A stretch of 64,000 nt of DNA from CBDAUN01 sp965200645 (GCA_965200645.1 CBDAUN010000003.1:372001-436000), one strand, 5' to 3'; numbered from the stretch's first letter, positions 17,346 to 26,426 are shown. Notes: generated by a model from the sequence alone, not told the origin. A program made the numbers and translations.

Positions 17346-18899
17346 TTACTGAGCAAAATAGTTTTCTAGAAACTTGTCAAATCCAACGCTTTCTTCCTGC
17401 TCCATCATTTGTTGTTTCGCTAAGGATTGTGAAGCTAATTCGTCATAGTGGTGCACAACAACTTCTGATAACGGACTACTATCGAATTCTTTTCGGACCT
17501 CACGGGCTCTGCGCATGGCGAACGAAAAGAATGGCTCGTCATTGTCTTTCAATTCCTCTAAAATTCGAGCCGATGGCGTTAATTCTGAATTCTTAATTAC
17601 CTCCTTTTGCCTTTGTATGGCTTGCTGATAATCATTGCCGTTATTGACTGCGTCAAACACTTCAGCAACCAACTCCATTTTCAAAAGCAATTCAGTCCCC
17701 CATTCAGTTAGCTTAACTTCTTTGCTGTTTCTGATCAATGACTGATTCGGTCTTCGGCCATCCAGTACAACTGTGTCCTTGTTTTTGGCGATGATGTCTA
17801 AATTTTCATTTGTAAAGTAAGAACTTGGACTGAGCAGGCAGTATGCAATAAACACTTCCAGAAACTTGGCTTGATCTATGGACAAGCCAACAGGAGCAAA
17901 GGGGTCGAGGTCCAGACAGCGTAATTCTAGATATTCGATTCCGCGTTCTTTCAGTGCGTGAGTGGGTTTTTCCAGTGGAAGAATACTTCGCTTTGGTCTG
18001 ATCACCGAGTAATACTCATTTTCAATCTGCAGCAGATTGTGATTCAACTGAACATAGTCTCCATCGACCTTCACTCCAAACTGCAAGTATTTCGCGAATG
18101 GTGTATTAGTCACCTTGCAGAGAGATTTGATATATCCTTCCATCGAATTTTGGTCAATCTTGATTTCAGATTGGACGGGGTTTCGGTATCCGATATTGCT
18201 CATGCGCAAAGAAGTCGCATAGGGACCATAAAGGGTGTGGGAACCAAAAGTTGACAAGTTAGCAATAGGCGCATCATCAAAAAATGATTTACATGCTGCC
18301 GGGGATGCGCCGAACAGGTAAAAGTACAGCCAACAGTAGCGATGAAAGTTTCGTATACCTGCCATATATCCACACGAAGCAACTTCCTTTAGATTGGAGT
18401 TGCTTGACGCGCGATTTTCCCAAAACGATTCTGGCATTGAAATGTTGTAGTGAATTCCTGCAATCGTCTGCATCTTTCGGCCGTATCGCAACTCCAAACC
18501 ACGTCGGTATACATGCTTCATGCGACCGATATTTGACGTGCCAAACTTTGCAATTAGGATGTCGCTTTCCTTACCCAACAAACAGGGAAGACTGTTGACC
18601 CAAAGCAACTCATCGGGACACCTGTGGTACACCACTTGATGCAATTCAAACAGACATTCGATTGCTTCTTCACTAGTTGCGAAAATTGGGGTGACAAGTT
18701 CAATCAGAGCCTCTGAGTAGTCCGTAGTAATCGACGGATGTGTCAACGCAGAACCAAGCGACTTGGGATGGTCTTGTTTTGAGAGATGACCATCAGAAGT
18801 AATTCTCAGACTTTCTTTTTCTATCCCACGTTTAATATTAGGGACGATCTCATCAGCCTCATCACTAAACAATCGTAGTTGTTCTTCAAAAGTCTTCAT
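17346..18899 (-). CDS. gshA: Glutamate-cysteine ligase (gamma-glutamylcysteine synthetase)
   Basis: First step of glutathione synthesis, ATP-dependent ligation of Glu and Cys. The protein has 517 residues, matching the E. coli-type GshA. Signatures include GIEKESLRI near the N-terminus, HPSITTDYSEALIE, GRKMQTIAGIHYNIS and YLELRCLDLDPFAPVG. The ATG at 18897-18899 is preferred; a TTG two codons earlier is also possible, and neither has a clear Shine-Dalgarno. The gene is divergent from the ABC-permease operon, about 110 bases away. gshB is not in the window. Confidence 0.92.
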   Translation of the reverse strand: MKTFEEQLRLFSDEADEIVPNIKRGIEKESLRITSDGHLSKQDHPKSLGSALTHPSITTDYSEALIELVTPIFATSEEAIECLFELHQVVYHRCPDELLWVNSLPCLLGKESDILIAKFGTSNIGRMKHVYRRGLELRYGRKMQTIAGIHYNISMPESFWENRASSNSNLKEVASCGYMAGIRNFHRYCWLYFYLFGASPAACKSFFDDAPIANLSTFGSHTLYGPYATSLRMSNIGYRNPVQSEIKIDQNSMEGYIKSLCKVTNTPFAKYLQFGVKVDGDYVQLNHNLLQIENEYYSVIRPKRSILPLEKPTHALKERGIEYLELRCLDLDPFAPVGLSIDQAKFLEVFIAYCLLSPSSYFTNENLDIIAKNKDTVVLDGRRPNQSLIRNSKEVKLTEWGTELLLKMELVAEVFDAVNNGNDYQQAIQRQKEVIKNSELTPSARILEELKDNDEPFFSFAMRRAREVRKEFDSSPLSEVVVHHYDELASQSLAKQQMMEQEESVGFDKFLENYFAQ

Positions 18900-19011
18900 T
18901 GGCAAAATTAGTCGACATCAAGTCGAGCGAAAGCATTGGTAAAATTTCGCAGAATATATAATGTTCCATTCATCAGATTCCAATTGTTTGAATAATTAAT
19001 CTCGCCACTTC

Positions 19012-19773
19012 GTGCTTTTTTTCAGCTCTGATAGCCGCTTCTCCGTGTGCGCAGCGATTTATCGTCGCGAACTGGCAGACTATTTCTTTACGCCGGTCGC
19101 ATACGTCTTTTTGGTAATATTTCTTGCCTTTAGTGGGGCTGTAACATTTTATGTCGGCGAGTTTTTTGAACGAGGTCAAGCTGACTTGGCATCGTTTTTC
19201 GAGTTCCATCCATGGTTATATTTGATATTTGCTCCTGCACTCGGGATGCGCTTGTGGTCTGAAGAGCGCAAGACCGGAACATTACAACTGCTGCTAACGC
19301 TACCCATTAGTATTGGGGAAGCTGTAATAGCAAAATTCCTCGCTTCATGGACTTTTATTGCTGTGGCTTTACTAATGACATCCCCTATTTGGATTACTGT
19401 TAACTATCTTGGGCAACCGGATAACGGTGTCATTCTTGCTAGTTATATCGGCAGTTGGATAATGGCGGGTGCTTTCCTGGCAATCAGTTCCTGCATGTCC
19501 GCATTCTCTCAAAATCAAGTGATTACATTTGTACTGGCAATTATTGTAAGCATGATTTTTATGTTTGGCGGCTTATCTACCATTCAAGTGATTTTAGCGG
19601 AATGGCTTCCTCACGTCATATTGCAAACATTGGCTTCAATGAACTTTATTTATCGATTTGAATCAATCATGAAAGGCGTGGTGTCATTGTCAAGTGCTGT
19701 TTTTTTTCTATCAACCGCAATTCTGTTTTTATATTTCACCGTGGTAGTGGTGCAAGTTCGAAAGAACGCCTAG
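19012..19773 (+). CDS. ABC-2 type transport permease (GldF-like)
   Basis: A 253-residue integral membrane protein with about six hydrophobic segments. The N-terminal IYRRELADYFFTPVAYVF and the following SEERKTGTLQLLLTLPIS are the conserved core of GldF-like ABC-2 permeases. The GTG start at 19012 gives a slightly long N-terminus; a second GTG about 12 codons later is an alternative. The next two genes (GldG-like and DUF4340) complete the usual trio, but the ATP-binding subunit normally encoded just upstream is absent, replaced by the divergent gshA. The exported substrate is unknown; in non-gliding bacteria this set is not tied to motility. Confidence 0.85.
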   Translation: MLFFSSDSRFSVCAAIYRRELADYFFTPVAYVFLVIFLAFSGAVTFYVGEFFERGQADLASFFEFHPWLYLIFAPALGMRLWSEERKTGTLQLLLTLPISIGEAVIAKFLASWTFIAVALLMTSPIWITVNYLGQPDNGVILASYIGSWIMAGAFLAISSCMSAFSQNQVITFVLAIIVSMIFMFGGLSTIQVILAEWLPHVILQTLASMNFIYRFESIMKGVVSLSSAVFFLSTAILFLYFTVVVVQVRKNA

Positions 19774-19785
19774 TCTCAAGTTTTC

Positions 19786-21678
19786 GTGAGCACCCTTCTA
19801 TCAAGATTCAATTCCATTGCGATTGGGGTTTTAGCGTATTTCGCAGTTAATTTGGTAGCGGGTCATTTCATCCCAACTGCACGTTTGGATTTCACTGAGC
19901 ATCGGCTATATACGCTGACTGACAACAGTAGGGAAATTGTATCGAAATTGGATAATTCAATTGTGCTGCGCTTGTTCGTGTCCAAATCCCAGTTGGTTCA
20001 GTTACCGGCGATTGCATCATATGTCTCTCATGTTGAAGACGTATTACAGGAGTATGCGCGTCTGAGTAATGGCAAAATTGACTTGCAAATTATCGAACCA
20101 GAACCTTTTTCAGAAGAAGAGGATCGTGCTGTTGGATTTGGAATTCAAAGTTTTCCGGTTACTCGCAGCGATGAATTGGGATACTTTGGCCTGGTCGGGT
20201 CGAATAGTCTAGATGAGCGTCAGGTAATCCCGTTTATATCACCCGATCGGGAGCAACTTCTTGAATACGAACTGACTAGAATGATTTATCGGCTAGCAAA
20301 TCCAGAGCGCAAAGTTGTCGGGATTATCAGTTCCCTTCCCATTCAGGGTTTGGCTGGATTGCAACCACTTCAGGGGGCTTCTCTTCAACCATGGGTGTTT
20401 TTTGAACAACTTCAGGAACTATTTGAAGTGCGAGTATTGCGACCACAAGGTGAGCCATTGCCTGATGATTTGGATTTGTTGGTATTGATTCATCCTAAAA
20501 ATTTAACTGAAATGGATGTATTCAATATCGATCAGTTTGTGCTAAAGGGTAAAAGTTTGTTGGTTTTGGTTGACGCACATTCAGAAGTCAATGCGGCATT
20601 GATGCAAAATCTCCCTCAACTAGAAGCGACCAATACAAGTTCCAATTTTGATTTACTGACCTCCAAGTGGGGTGTGACACAATTGAAGGATAAGATTGTG
20701 GCAGATTTGGCCGTTGCAGCACGAATTCTTGACCCACAAGGCACGGCAGGACAGACGATCGAGTATCCAGTATGGATGAATATTCAGCCATCACAACTCA
20801 ATCAAACAGATGCCGTAACCGCCAATTTAGGTAATGTAATTTTTGCTTCAGCAGGATCTTTGCAACTGAACCAACAGTCCAATCTGTCCTTGACTCCACT
20901 TATTATTACGTCACCCCAGGCGGCCATATACAACTATAGTGACGCCTCAAAAATTGACAACATCCGCGAGTTGCTCAGCAAGTATTCCGAAGGAAATCAA
21001 CCACAGCTGTTGGCCGTTAGAATCAGTGGTGAAGCAAAGACTGCTTTCCCGGATGGTGCTCCTGACTCCAGTGAAACAATAACTGATCAAACTTCCAGCG
21101 GAAACATTAATGTCATCGTAATTAACGATACCGACTTTTTACAAGACCACTTTTGGATTCGAAAGGAACAACTAGGGAAATCCGTATTGAACTTTGCCAC
21201 AGCCTCTAATGGACAGTTGATCGAAAATGCAGTGGACAATCTAACGGGAAATGAGGCACTTATAAACGTACGAGCGCGTGGCAGTTACTACCGGACTTTT
21301 GATCGACTTCAGGAAATTCGCCGCGCTGCGGAATTGAAGTTTCTCCAACATGAGCAGCAATTGGTTGAGCAGTTGCAGGTGATAGACCAACTCGTTTCAG
21401 ATTTCACAACAAGCCAAAGTAGGGAGGGTGGCGGCTTAATACTGAGTGACGAACAGCAAGAAGAATTTCGTACGGCCAGGAGTCGACAGTTGCAGTTGAG
21501 AAATGAACTGCGTGAAGTCAGAAGAAACCTGCATAAGGATATTGAACGAATAGAATTCATCATCTCCTTGCTCAATATCATCGTGATCCCATCCGTGATT
21601 GCTGTCATTGGTCTAACGATTGGGATTTTTGGTTTCAAGAGACGCCACCAAAGATTGGCTCGCGCAGTAACTGCATAA
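19786..21678 (+). CDS. GldG-like ABC transport system auxiliary protein
   Basis: A 630-residue protein with an N-terminal membrane segment (about residues 12-30), a large extracytoplasmic region and a C-terminal membrane segment (about 595-618) with a basic tail. Family landmarks are the TEHRLYTLTDNSREIVSKL motif after the first helix and a middle region with the pattern LDLLVLIHPKNLTE. A coiled-coil-prone stretch (about residues 500-595) precedes the last helix. It starts at a GTG 12 bases after the permease gene and is followed 9 bases later by the DUF4340 gene. It belongs to the GldG/ABC-type uncharacterised family. Confidence 0.85.
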   Translation: MSTLLSRFNSIAIGVLAYFAVNLVAGHFIPTARLDFTEHRLYTLTDNSREIVSKLDNSIVLRLFVSKSQLVQLPAIASYVSHVEDVLQEYARLSNGKIDLQIIEPEPFSEEEDRAVGFGIQSFPVTRSDELGYFGLVGSNSLDERQVIPFISPDREQLLEYELTRMIYRLANPERKVVGIISSLPIQGLAGLQPLQGASLQPWVFFEQLQELFEVRVLRPQGEPLPDDLDLLVLIHPKNLTEMDVFNIDQFVLKGKSLLVLVDAHSEVNAALMQNLPQLEATNTSSNFDLLTSKWGVTQLKDKIVADLAVAARILDPQGTAGQTIEYPVWMNIQPSQLNQTDAVTANLGNVIFASAGSLQLNQQSNLSLTPLIITSPQAAIYNYSDASKIDNIRELLSKYSEGNQPQLLAVRISGEAKTAFPDGAPDSSETITDQTSSGNINVIVINDTDFLQDHFWIRKEQLGKSVLNFATASNGQLIENAVDNLTGNEALINVRARGSYYRTFDRLQEIRRAAELKFLQHEQQLVEQLQVIDQLVSDFTTSQSREGGGLILSDEQQEEFRTARSRQLQLRNELREVRRNLHKDIERIEFIISLLNIIVIPSVIAVIGLTIGIFGFKRRHQRLARAVTA

Positions 21679-21687
21679 GGCAATATT

Positions 21688-22692
21688 TTGTCGAAGTCAC
21701 TGAAGTTGACAGTCGCTGCCGGCTTACTCATCACAGTCGTATTGACCATAGTTTGGGATGGTCAAAGAAGTGACCCCGAACTACAGACTAACGAGTTAGT
21801 ATTTCCAAATCTTTTGGACAGATTGAATGATGTCACTGAGATTTTTATTGTCACCGCTGAGGAAAGCTATCGAATTGCAGTTAGCGCAAATCAGTGGACA
21901 GTGCCTGAAGTCTTCGGCTACCCGGCAGATTTAAACAAAGTGCGTGCAACTTTGATTGGGTTAGCACAGGCCAGGTTGGTCGAATTGGTCAATGAAGATT
22001 CAAAAAGCCTAGAAAAGTTTGGCTTGAGCAATTCAACTTCACCGGAGTTTAAAGGTGCTCAAATCACCATCAAGCAGAACGACCACTCAGTCGCAGAAAT
22101 ATTGATTGGTGATCGTCGACAGATGTCTACAAATCAGTCTAACACGCAATACTATGCCAGATATCCGGACCAGTTCAAAATTTGGGCAATTGACACAATA
22201 CTACCTGAATTTGGAACCAGTTCGAGTTGGTTGGACCGAAGACTTGGGAGAATCGCAAAAGATCGAATCAAACAAACTTCGATAACTCCAATAGACTCGC
22301 CACAAATCAGCGTGTCCAGACAAAGTCCGCTAGAAGAGTTTTTGCTGGATAGCCCTAACCAACCTCAATCACAATATATTTTGAATGATATTGGTGAAGT
22401 ATTGAACAAGTTGATGTTTGAAAGCGTTTTCCCAACACCAATCGATGCTCTGTGGGGAGTTCATTTTCAGTCGATCACCTTTGATGGTCTTGTTATTGAA
22501 GGCAGACTAAGTCATGGAGGTCAAAATCAATTTGTTGAATTATTTGCCAACGCTTTAGATAAATCTTCGCAGTCCTTGAGAATGGAGGCTGAAGAATTGA
22601 ATAGACTCTGGCGAGGTTGGTCATACCAATTATCGGATTCAAGACTTAAAATACTGAATTTAACCCTTGAAGACTTAATGACTGACACATAG
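21688..22692 (+). CDS. DUF4340 domain-containing protein
   Basis: A 334-residue protein starting at a TTG 9 bases after the GldG-like gene. One N-terminal hydrophobic segment (about residues 6-24) suggests export with a membrane anchor. The following domain has the DUF4340 features of RLNDVTEIFI followed by a repeated strand pattern, and a LIGDRRQ...YARYPDQF segment. DUF4340 proteins usually accompany GldF/GldG transport genes; their function is not established. It is the last gene of the operon before ilvD, which has its own upstream region of 74 bases. Confidence 0.8.
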   Translation: MSKSLKLTVAAGLLITVVLTIVWDGQRSDPELQTNELVFPNLLDRLNDVTEIFIVTAEESYRIAVSANQWTVPEVFGYPADLNKVRATLIGLAQARLVELVNEDSKSLEKFGLSNSTSPEFKGAQITIKQNDHSVAEILIGDRRQMSTNQSNTQYYARYPDQFKIWAIDTILPEFGTSSSWLDRRLGRIAKDRIKQTSITPIDSPQISVSRQSPLEEFLLDSPNQPQSQYILNDIGEVLNKLMFESVFPTPIDALWGVHFQSITFDGLVIEGRLSHGGQNQFVELFANALDKSSQSLRMEAEELNRLWRGWSYQLSDSRLKILNLTLEDLMTDT

Positions 22693-22766
22693 GGTTAGCA
22701 CTGTACGTTAACTGTTTCAATTTAGATAGACTTACAAATTATGAATTACCTAAGGAGAGCATAGCC

Positions 22767-24443
22767 ATGGCACAACTCAACCGCATTAGTTCACGGCTCA
22801 CACAATCGAAAGCACAAGGCGCATCGCAAGCGATGCTCTACGGAACTGGTATGTCCGATGCCGACATGAACAAGGCGCAAGTTGGAATTGCGAGCATTTG
22901 GTGGGAAGGCAATACCTGCAACATGCATTTAAATGACTTGGCCGTTAAGTCAAAAGAGGGTGTTGTGGCCGCTGGATTAATTGGCATGCGATTCAACACG
23001 ATCGGTGTTAGCGATGGGATATCCATGGGTACGGAGGGCATGAGTTATTCGTTGCAATCTCGTGACCTTATTGCCGATTCGATCGAAACGGTTGTTGCAG
23101 GGCAGTGGTATGACGGTCTCATCACAATACCGGGATGTGACAAGAACATGCCTGGGTGTTTAATGGCAATGGGTCGATTGAATCGACCATCCTTAATGAT
23201 TTATGGTGGAACTATCCGGGCCGGTAAGGCAGGAAGTCAGAAAGTAGACATCGTCAATGCCTTTCAAAGTTACGGCGAGTATATTGCCGGAAGAATTGAT
23301 GAACGCCAGCGCATGGAAATTGTGCGTAATGCCTGTCCCGGTGCAGGTGCATGTGGAGGTATGTATACAGCGAACACTATGGCTAGTGCTATAGAAGCAA
23401 TGGGGATGTCCTTACCCTACAGTTCTTCAACACCAGCTAACGACCCCGGAAAAATGCAGGAATGTCATGATGCTGGTGCCGCGGTTCTAAATCTAATGGA
23501 ACTCGATCTTCGCCCCAAAGACATCATGACTCGTAGCGCATTTGAAAATGCCATGGTTATAGTGAGTGCACTTGGCGGATCAACGAATGCAGTTCTGCAC
23601 TTGATTGCAATGGCCAGATCGGTTGGTATTTCGCTTGGAATTGATGACTTTCAAGTCGTTAGTGACCGAATTCCATTTCTCGCTGATCTTAAGCCTAGCG
23701 GTAAGTATGTCATGGAAGACTTACACGATGTTGGAGGCATTCCAGCAGTGATGAAGTTTTTACTTGAAAATGACTTAATTGATGGTACCTGCATGACCGT
23801 GACTGGAAAGACAGTCAGTGAAAACATTGAATCACTGCCAACATTAACCGAAGGTCAGCAAATCATCATGCCTTTGGACAACCCAATCAAGAGAACTAGT
23901 CATATTCAGATATTGAAGGGCAATCTTGCCCCGGAGGGTGCAGTGGCCAAAATAACTGGTAAAGAAGGCGAAATATTTTCTGGCCCTGCGCTGGTATTTG
24001 ATGCCGAAGAAGACATGTTAAGTGCACTGGAACAGGGTGAAATAAACAAGGGTGATGTAATTGTGATTCGCTATGAAGGTCCGAAGGGTGGCCCAGGAAT
24101 GCCGGAAATGCTCACACCGACATCAGCTGTGATGGGTGCGGGATTGGGTTCAGATGTAGCATTGATTACAGATGGCAGATTCTCCGGAGGTTCTCACGGA
24201 TTTATTGTCGGACATATTGTTCCCGAAGCTCAAGATGGGGGGCCGATTGGACTGGTTGAAAACGGAGATTTGATTACGATTGATGCCGTGTCCAACACTA
24301 TAGATGTGGACGTAAGTGATGAAGAAATGAGTCAACGAAGAAGTCGCTGGAGTATGCCCAAGTTCAAGGCAACACAAGGGACGTTACATCGGTACATTAA
24401 GACTGTAAAGAACGCCAGTGAGGGTTGCGTAACCGACGAATAA
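22767..24443 (+). CDS. ilvD: Dihydroxy-acid dehydratase
   Basis: Dehydrates 2,3-dihydroxy-isovalerate and its isoleucine-pathway counterpart to the 2-keto acids in branched-chain amino-acid synthesis. The 558-residue protein shows the iron-sulfur cysteines in CDKNMPGC and ACPGAGACGG, together with GGSTNAVLHL and a C-terminal SDVALITDGRFSGG. A strong AAGGAG lies 9 bases before the ATG. The length is that of the shorter IlvD class. The last 123 bases of the gene are duplicated perfectly at 26267-26389, beyond an inserted segment. Its original downstream neighbour was evidently ispG, facing it. Confidence 0.95.
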   Translation: MAQLNRISSRLTQSKAQGASQAMLYGTGMSDADMNKAQVGIASIWWEGNTCNMHLNDLAVKSKEGVVAAGLIGMRFNTIGVSDGISMGTEGMSYSLQSRDLIADSIETVVAGQWYDGLITIPGCDKNMPGCLMAMGRLNRPSLMIYGGTIRAGKAGSQKVDIVNAFQSYGEYIAGRIDERQRMEIVRNACPGAGACGGMYTANTMASAIEAMGMSLPYSSSTPANDPGKMQECHDAGAAVLNLMELDLRPKDIMTRSAFENAMVIVSALGGSTNAVLHLIAMARSVGISLGIDDFQVVSDRIPFLADLKPSGKYVMEDLHDVGGIPAVMKFLLENDLIDGTCMTVTGKTVSENIESLPTLTEGQQIIMPLDNPIKRTSHIQILKGNLAPEGAVAKITGKEGEIFSGPALVFDAEEDMLSALEQGEINKGDVIVIRYEGPKGGPGMPEMLTPTSAVMGAGLGSDVALITDGRFSGGSHGFIVGHIVPEAQDGGPIGLVENGDLITIDAVSNTIDVDVSDEEMSQRRSRWSMPKFKATQGTLHRYIKTVKNASEGCVTDE

Positions 24444-24480
24444 ATCCTCAAGGTCAGAAGACTTAGGGAGTAATCCCTTC
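24321..24480. repeat. 160-bp perfect direct repeat, copy A (intact ilvD end)
   Basis: Identical base for base to 26267-26426, an offset of 1946. It covers the last 40 codons of ilvD with the stop, the 19-base gap, and the last six codons of ispG. Copy A belongs to the intact ilvD; copy B belongs to the intact ispG. Confidence 0.95.
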
Positions 24481-24612
24481 CTCAATCATTTTTCGATTTC
24501 TTGGTGAAATCTTTGCGGCATTGCGTCATAGCGGTAGACACCTAACTTTTCATTGCCTCGCTGCAAATTAACTTAATTCGAACCACACCATAATCTACTG
24601 AATTTCGACATA
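24463..24612 (-). pseudogene. Decayed 3' fragment of ispG
   Basis: Aligned with the real ispG tail, this stretch is identical for the last six codons, then clearly diverged. It has a one-base deletion about 10 codons from the end that breaks the frame. Similarity is obvious up to about 24595 and weaker to about 24612, where a stretch present in ispG seems to be missing. It has no start and is not expressed as protein. It marks the left boundary of the insertion carrying the Rpn nuclease gene. Confidence 0.85.
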
Positions 24613-24779
24613 ATCGCACGTAAGCTTGTGCCGTCTTCGACCTGTAGTATTGAAAGTCATTATGTTAAGTCTTCATTGTGATATGCTTGTAGTATCGCAA
24701 CGCATATGACTTTTTAGTCAGCCCGGCACTGGCAAACAACGGTTTGCTCAGTTACGTTGCATACTCGAGAATCGCGAGG

Positions 24780-24803
24780 ATTTCAATCATTGAAGATTGA
24801 AAT
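24780..24803 (+). promoter_or_regulatory. Hairpin upstream of the Rpn nuclease gene
   Basis: A perfect 9-bp inverted repeat, ATTTCAATC with GATTGAAAT, loop of six bases, about 95 bases before the ATG at 24897. It has no T-run and is not an obvious terminator. It could be an operator or an element-specific structure. The sequence between 24613 and 24780 has no recognised gene. Confidence 0.4.
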
Positions 24804-24896
24804 TCCAAGCCAGTTCCTATCACTACTACGACAATTTGTTGTATTTCCGTTTATCGGCAATCCAGCATCACGACCATTGTTTAAGGAGACTGCCCT

Positions 24897-25946
24897 ATGG
24901 CGAAAGAATCACCGATAAAGCAACACCACAAGAAAAAGAAAAAAACGGACTTACACGATGCCTCATACAAAATGGTCTTTGAAAATATGCGGGCGGTAAA
25001 GGATTTAATTGAAGGGTGTTTAGGTGCTGATTACGCACAGTTTGATGCAGCTTCACTGCGACAGCACCGAGATGAGTTCATTACCGAAGGTCTGGAACGC
25101 CGTCAAGTGGATGCCGTGTGGAGCGGTGAAGGGATGCTTGGGGGACGTAAGATACTGATGTTTGTGTTGGTGGAGTTTCAAACCACTTTACCGAGACTGT
25201 TGTGCATCCGGATGTACGATTGTGTCAATGAGATGTATCGTAAATGGGTCAGTCAGCATAAAGCGCAGTTAGATCAGGGCAAGATAGAGTTGCCGTTAGT
25301 GTTGCCGATCGTCATTTACAGTGGCAAGTTCATTGAAAAGGACTATGCCTGGACCGACTTTCGCAAGCTACAGGTCTCGTGCGACGGATTGCTTGAGACG
25401 CTTCAGCCACAGCAGCGCTTTTGGTTGCTTGATATGCACAAGTGGGCGTTCGAAGGGGATATCAGTACCAATGTGATGGCGTGTATTGCCCACATGGTAC
25501 AGTCCAGCAGTGCTGAAGATTACCGGAAACGAGGTTATCTGCTTGACCGAGCCAAGGTCAACTGGCCGGAGGCACTGCAGCAAGCGGTCAGTGAGCTGAT
25601 TCACAATACAGTGGCGAGATTGTATACTCGTGAATTAGATCGATTAAACAAGCAACCCGACATGACAATGAGTGAGGTGGAAAAAATGGGAGCTTCATTG
25701 GCGCAACAACATTTTGATCGTGAACTTAAAAGGGAAGTTAAAAAGGGAGTTAAGAAGGAACTTAAAAAGGAACTTAAAAGAGAAGTCAAAAAGGAACTTA
25801 AGAAGGAAGTACTGAAGAGCAAGCAGGAAATTGTAATGAACATGATTCATAGGGGACTCAGTACGTCCACCATTGCAGAGTGTATTGGTTTTTCTCAGGA
25901 TGAGATAATTACCTTGCAGCATGAATCGGACGAATCCAGTTCCTAA
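24897..25946 (+). CDS. Rpn-family recombination-promoting nuclease / PD-(D/E)XK transposase-like protein
   Basis: A 349-residue protein of the Rpn (YhgA-like, Transposase_31) family, whose members are nucleases with a PD-(D/E)XK-type fold and promote RecA-independent recombination in E. coli. The N-terminus has HDASYKMVFEN, followed by GLERRQVDAVW, a VLVEFQTT segment supplying the probable acidic-x-Lys-like catalytic region, and LPIVIYSGK. Residues 276-307 are eight Lys/Glu-rich tetrapeptides encoded by a 12-base tandem repeat, then a short C-terminal helical motif (IHRGLSTSTIAECIGFSQDEI). A clear AAGGAG precedes the ATG. The gene sits inside the insertion that split the ilvD/ispG junction, so it is likely the mobile cargo or driver. 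Confidence 0.85.
   Translation: MAKESPIKQHHKKKKKTDLHDASYKMVFENMRAVKDLIEGCLGADYAQFDAASLRQHRDEFITEGLERRQVDAVWSGEGMLGGRKILMFVLVEFQTTLPRLLCIRMYDCVNEMYRKWVSQHKAQLDQGKIELPLVLPIVIYSGKFIEKDYAWTDFRKLQVSCDGLLETLQPQQRFWLLDMHKWAFEGDISTNVMACIAHMVQSSSAEDYRKRGYLLDRAKVNWPEALQQAVSELIHNTVARLYTRELDRLNKQPDMTMSEVEKMGASLAQQHFDRELKREVKKGVKKELKKELKREVKKELKKEVLKSKQEIVMNMIHRGLSTSTIAECIGFSQDEIITLQHESDESSS
25722..25817 (+). repeat. 12-base tandem repeat inside the Rpn gene
   Basis: Eight units of a degenerate 12-base repeat with consensus GAACTTAAAAAG, coding for E-(L/V)-K-(K/R). Units vary at wobble positions, and one has Gly for Glu. Gain or loss of units would keep the reading frame. It links the nuclease domain to the C-terminal motif and is expected to form a charged helix. 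Confidence 0.9.
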
Positions 25947-26266
25947 AGGTGCTGCTTATCACAACTTCCGAGGCAAGGTCACAATTAGACCAAGATTTCC
26001 GAGAAAGTACAACAAGCAAAGGCCGGCACTTCACTGTAAAGTTGTTCTTGCTTTCTTTGATTCGGTTTTCCAGGATCTCCCTCTCGTCGGCTGTACCAAA
26101 AAATGATTTCGCATCGGGCGAGTCTCCCTTCGAGAGATCTGTTTTACGCTGAGGAAGACCAAGGAATCACCCACCGATGACTGACTTGTTTGACGCTGAA
26201 GTCGGTGAAGTAGATTCGGGCGTTATTTACCTGCTGAAGTTACTTTGCGTTGGTGTCCGACTTTGG
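25947..26266. other. Right-hand non-coding part of the insertion
   Basis: Between the Rpn stop codon and the start of repeat copy B there is no recognisable gene, no terminal inverted repeat and no tRNA. Several short overlapping frames exist, but none looks like protein. Together with 24613-24896 it forms the unexplained flanks of the inserted segment. Confidence 0.5.
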
Positions 26267-26389
26267 GAAGAAATGAGTCAACGAAGAAGTCGCTGGAGTA
26301 TGCCCAAGTTCAAGGCAACACAAGGGACGTTACATCGGTACATTAAGACTGTAAAGAACGCCAGTGAGGGTTGCGTAACCGACGAATAA
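26267..26389 (+). pseudogene. Truncated 3' fragment of ilvD
   Basis: The last 40 codons and stop of ilvD, identical to 24321-24443. The frame continues upstream to an ATG at 26177 through unrelated sequence, but this fusion of about 70 residues has no domain that could work. It is the ilvD half of the duplicated junction and remains perfectly conserved although it should be free to decay. Confidence 0.9.
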
Positions 26390-26426
26390 ATCCTCAAGGT
26401 CAGAAGACTTAGGGAGTAATCCCTTC
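26267..26426. repeat. 160-bp perfect direct repeat, copy B (intact ispG end)
   Basis: Second copy of 24321-24480. Here the ilvD part is a broken fragment and the ispG part is the real gene end. Immediately past 26426 the two copies diverge sharply. Confidence 0.95.

Noticed and set aside
25722..25817. Possible CRISPR-like array
   Set aside because: The 12-base units are contiguous with no spacers and lie in frame in a protein gene.
26177..26389. A 70-residue protein ending like IlvD
   Set aside because: Its C-terminal half is the duplicated ilvD tail and the rest is unrelated insertion sequence; treated as a pseudogene fragment.
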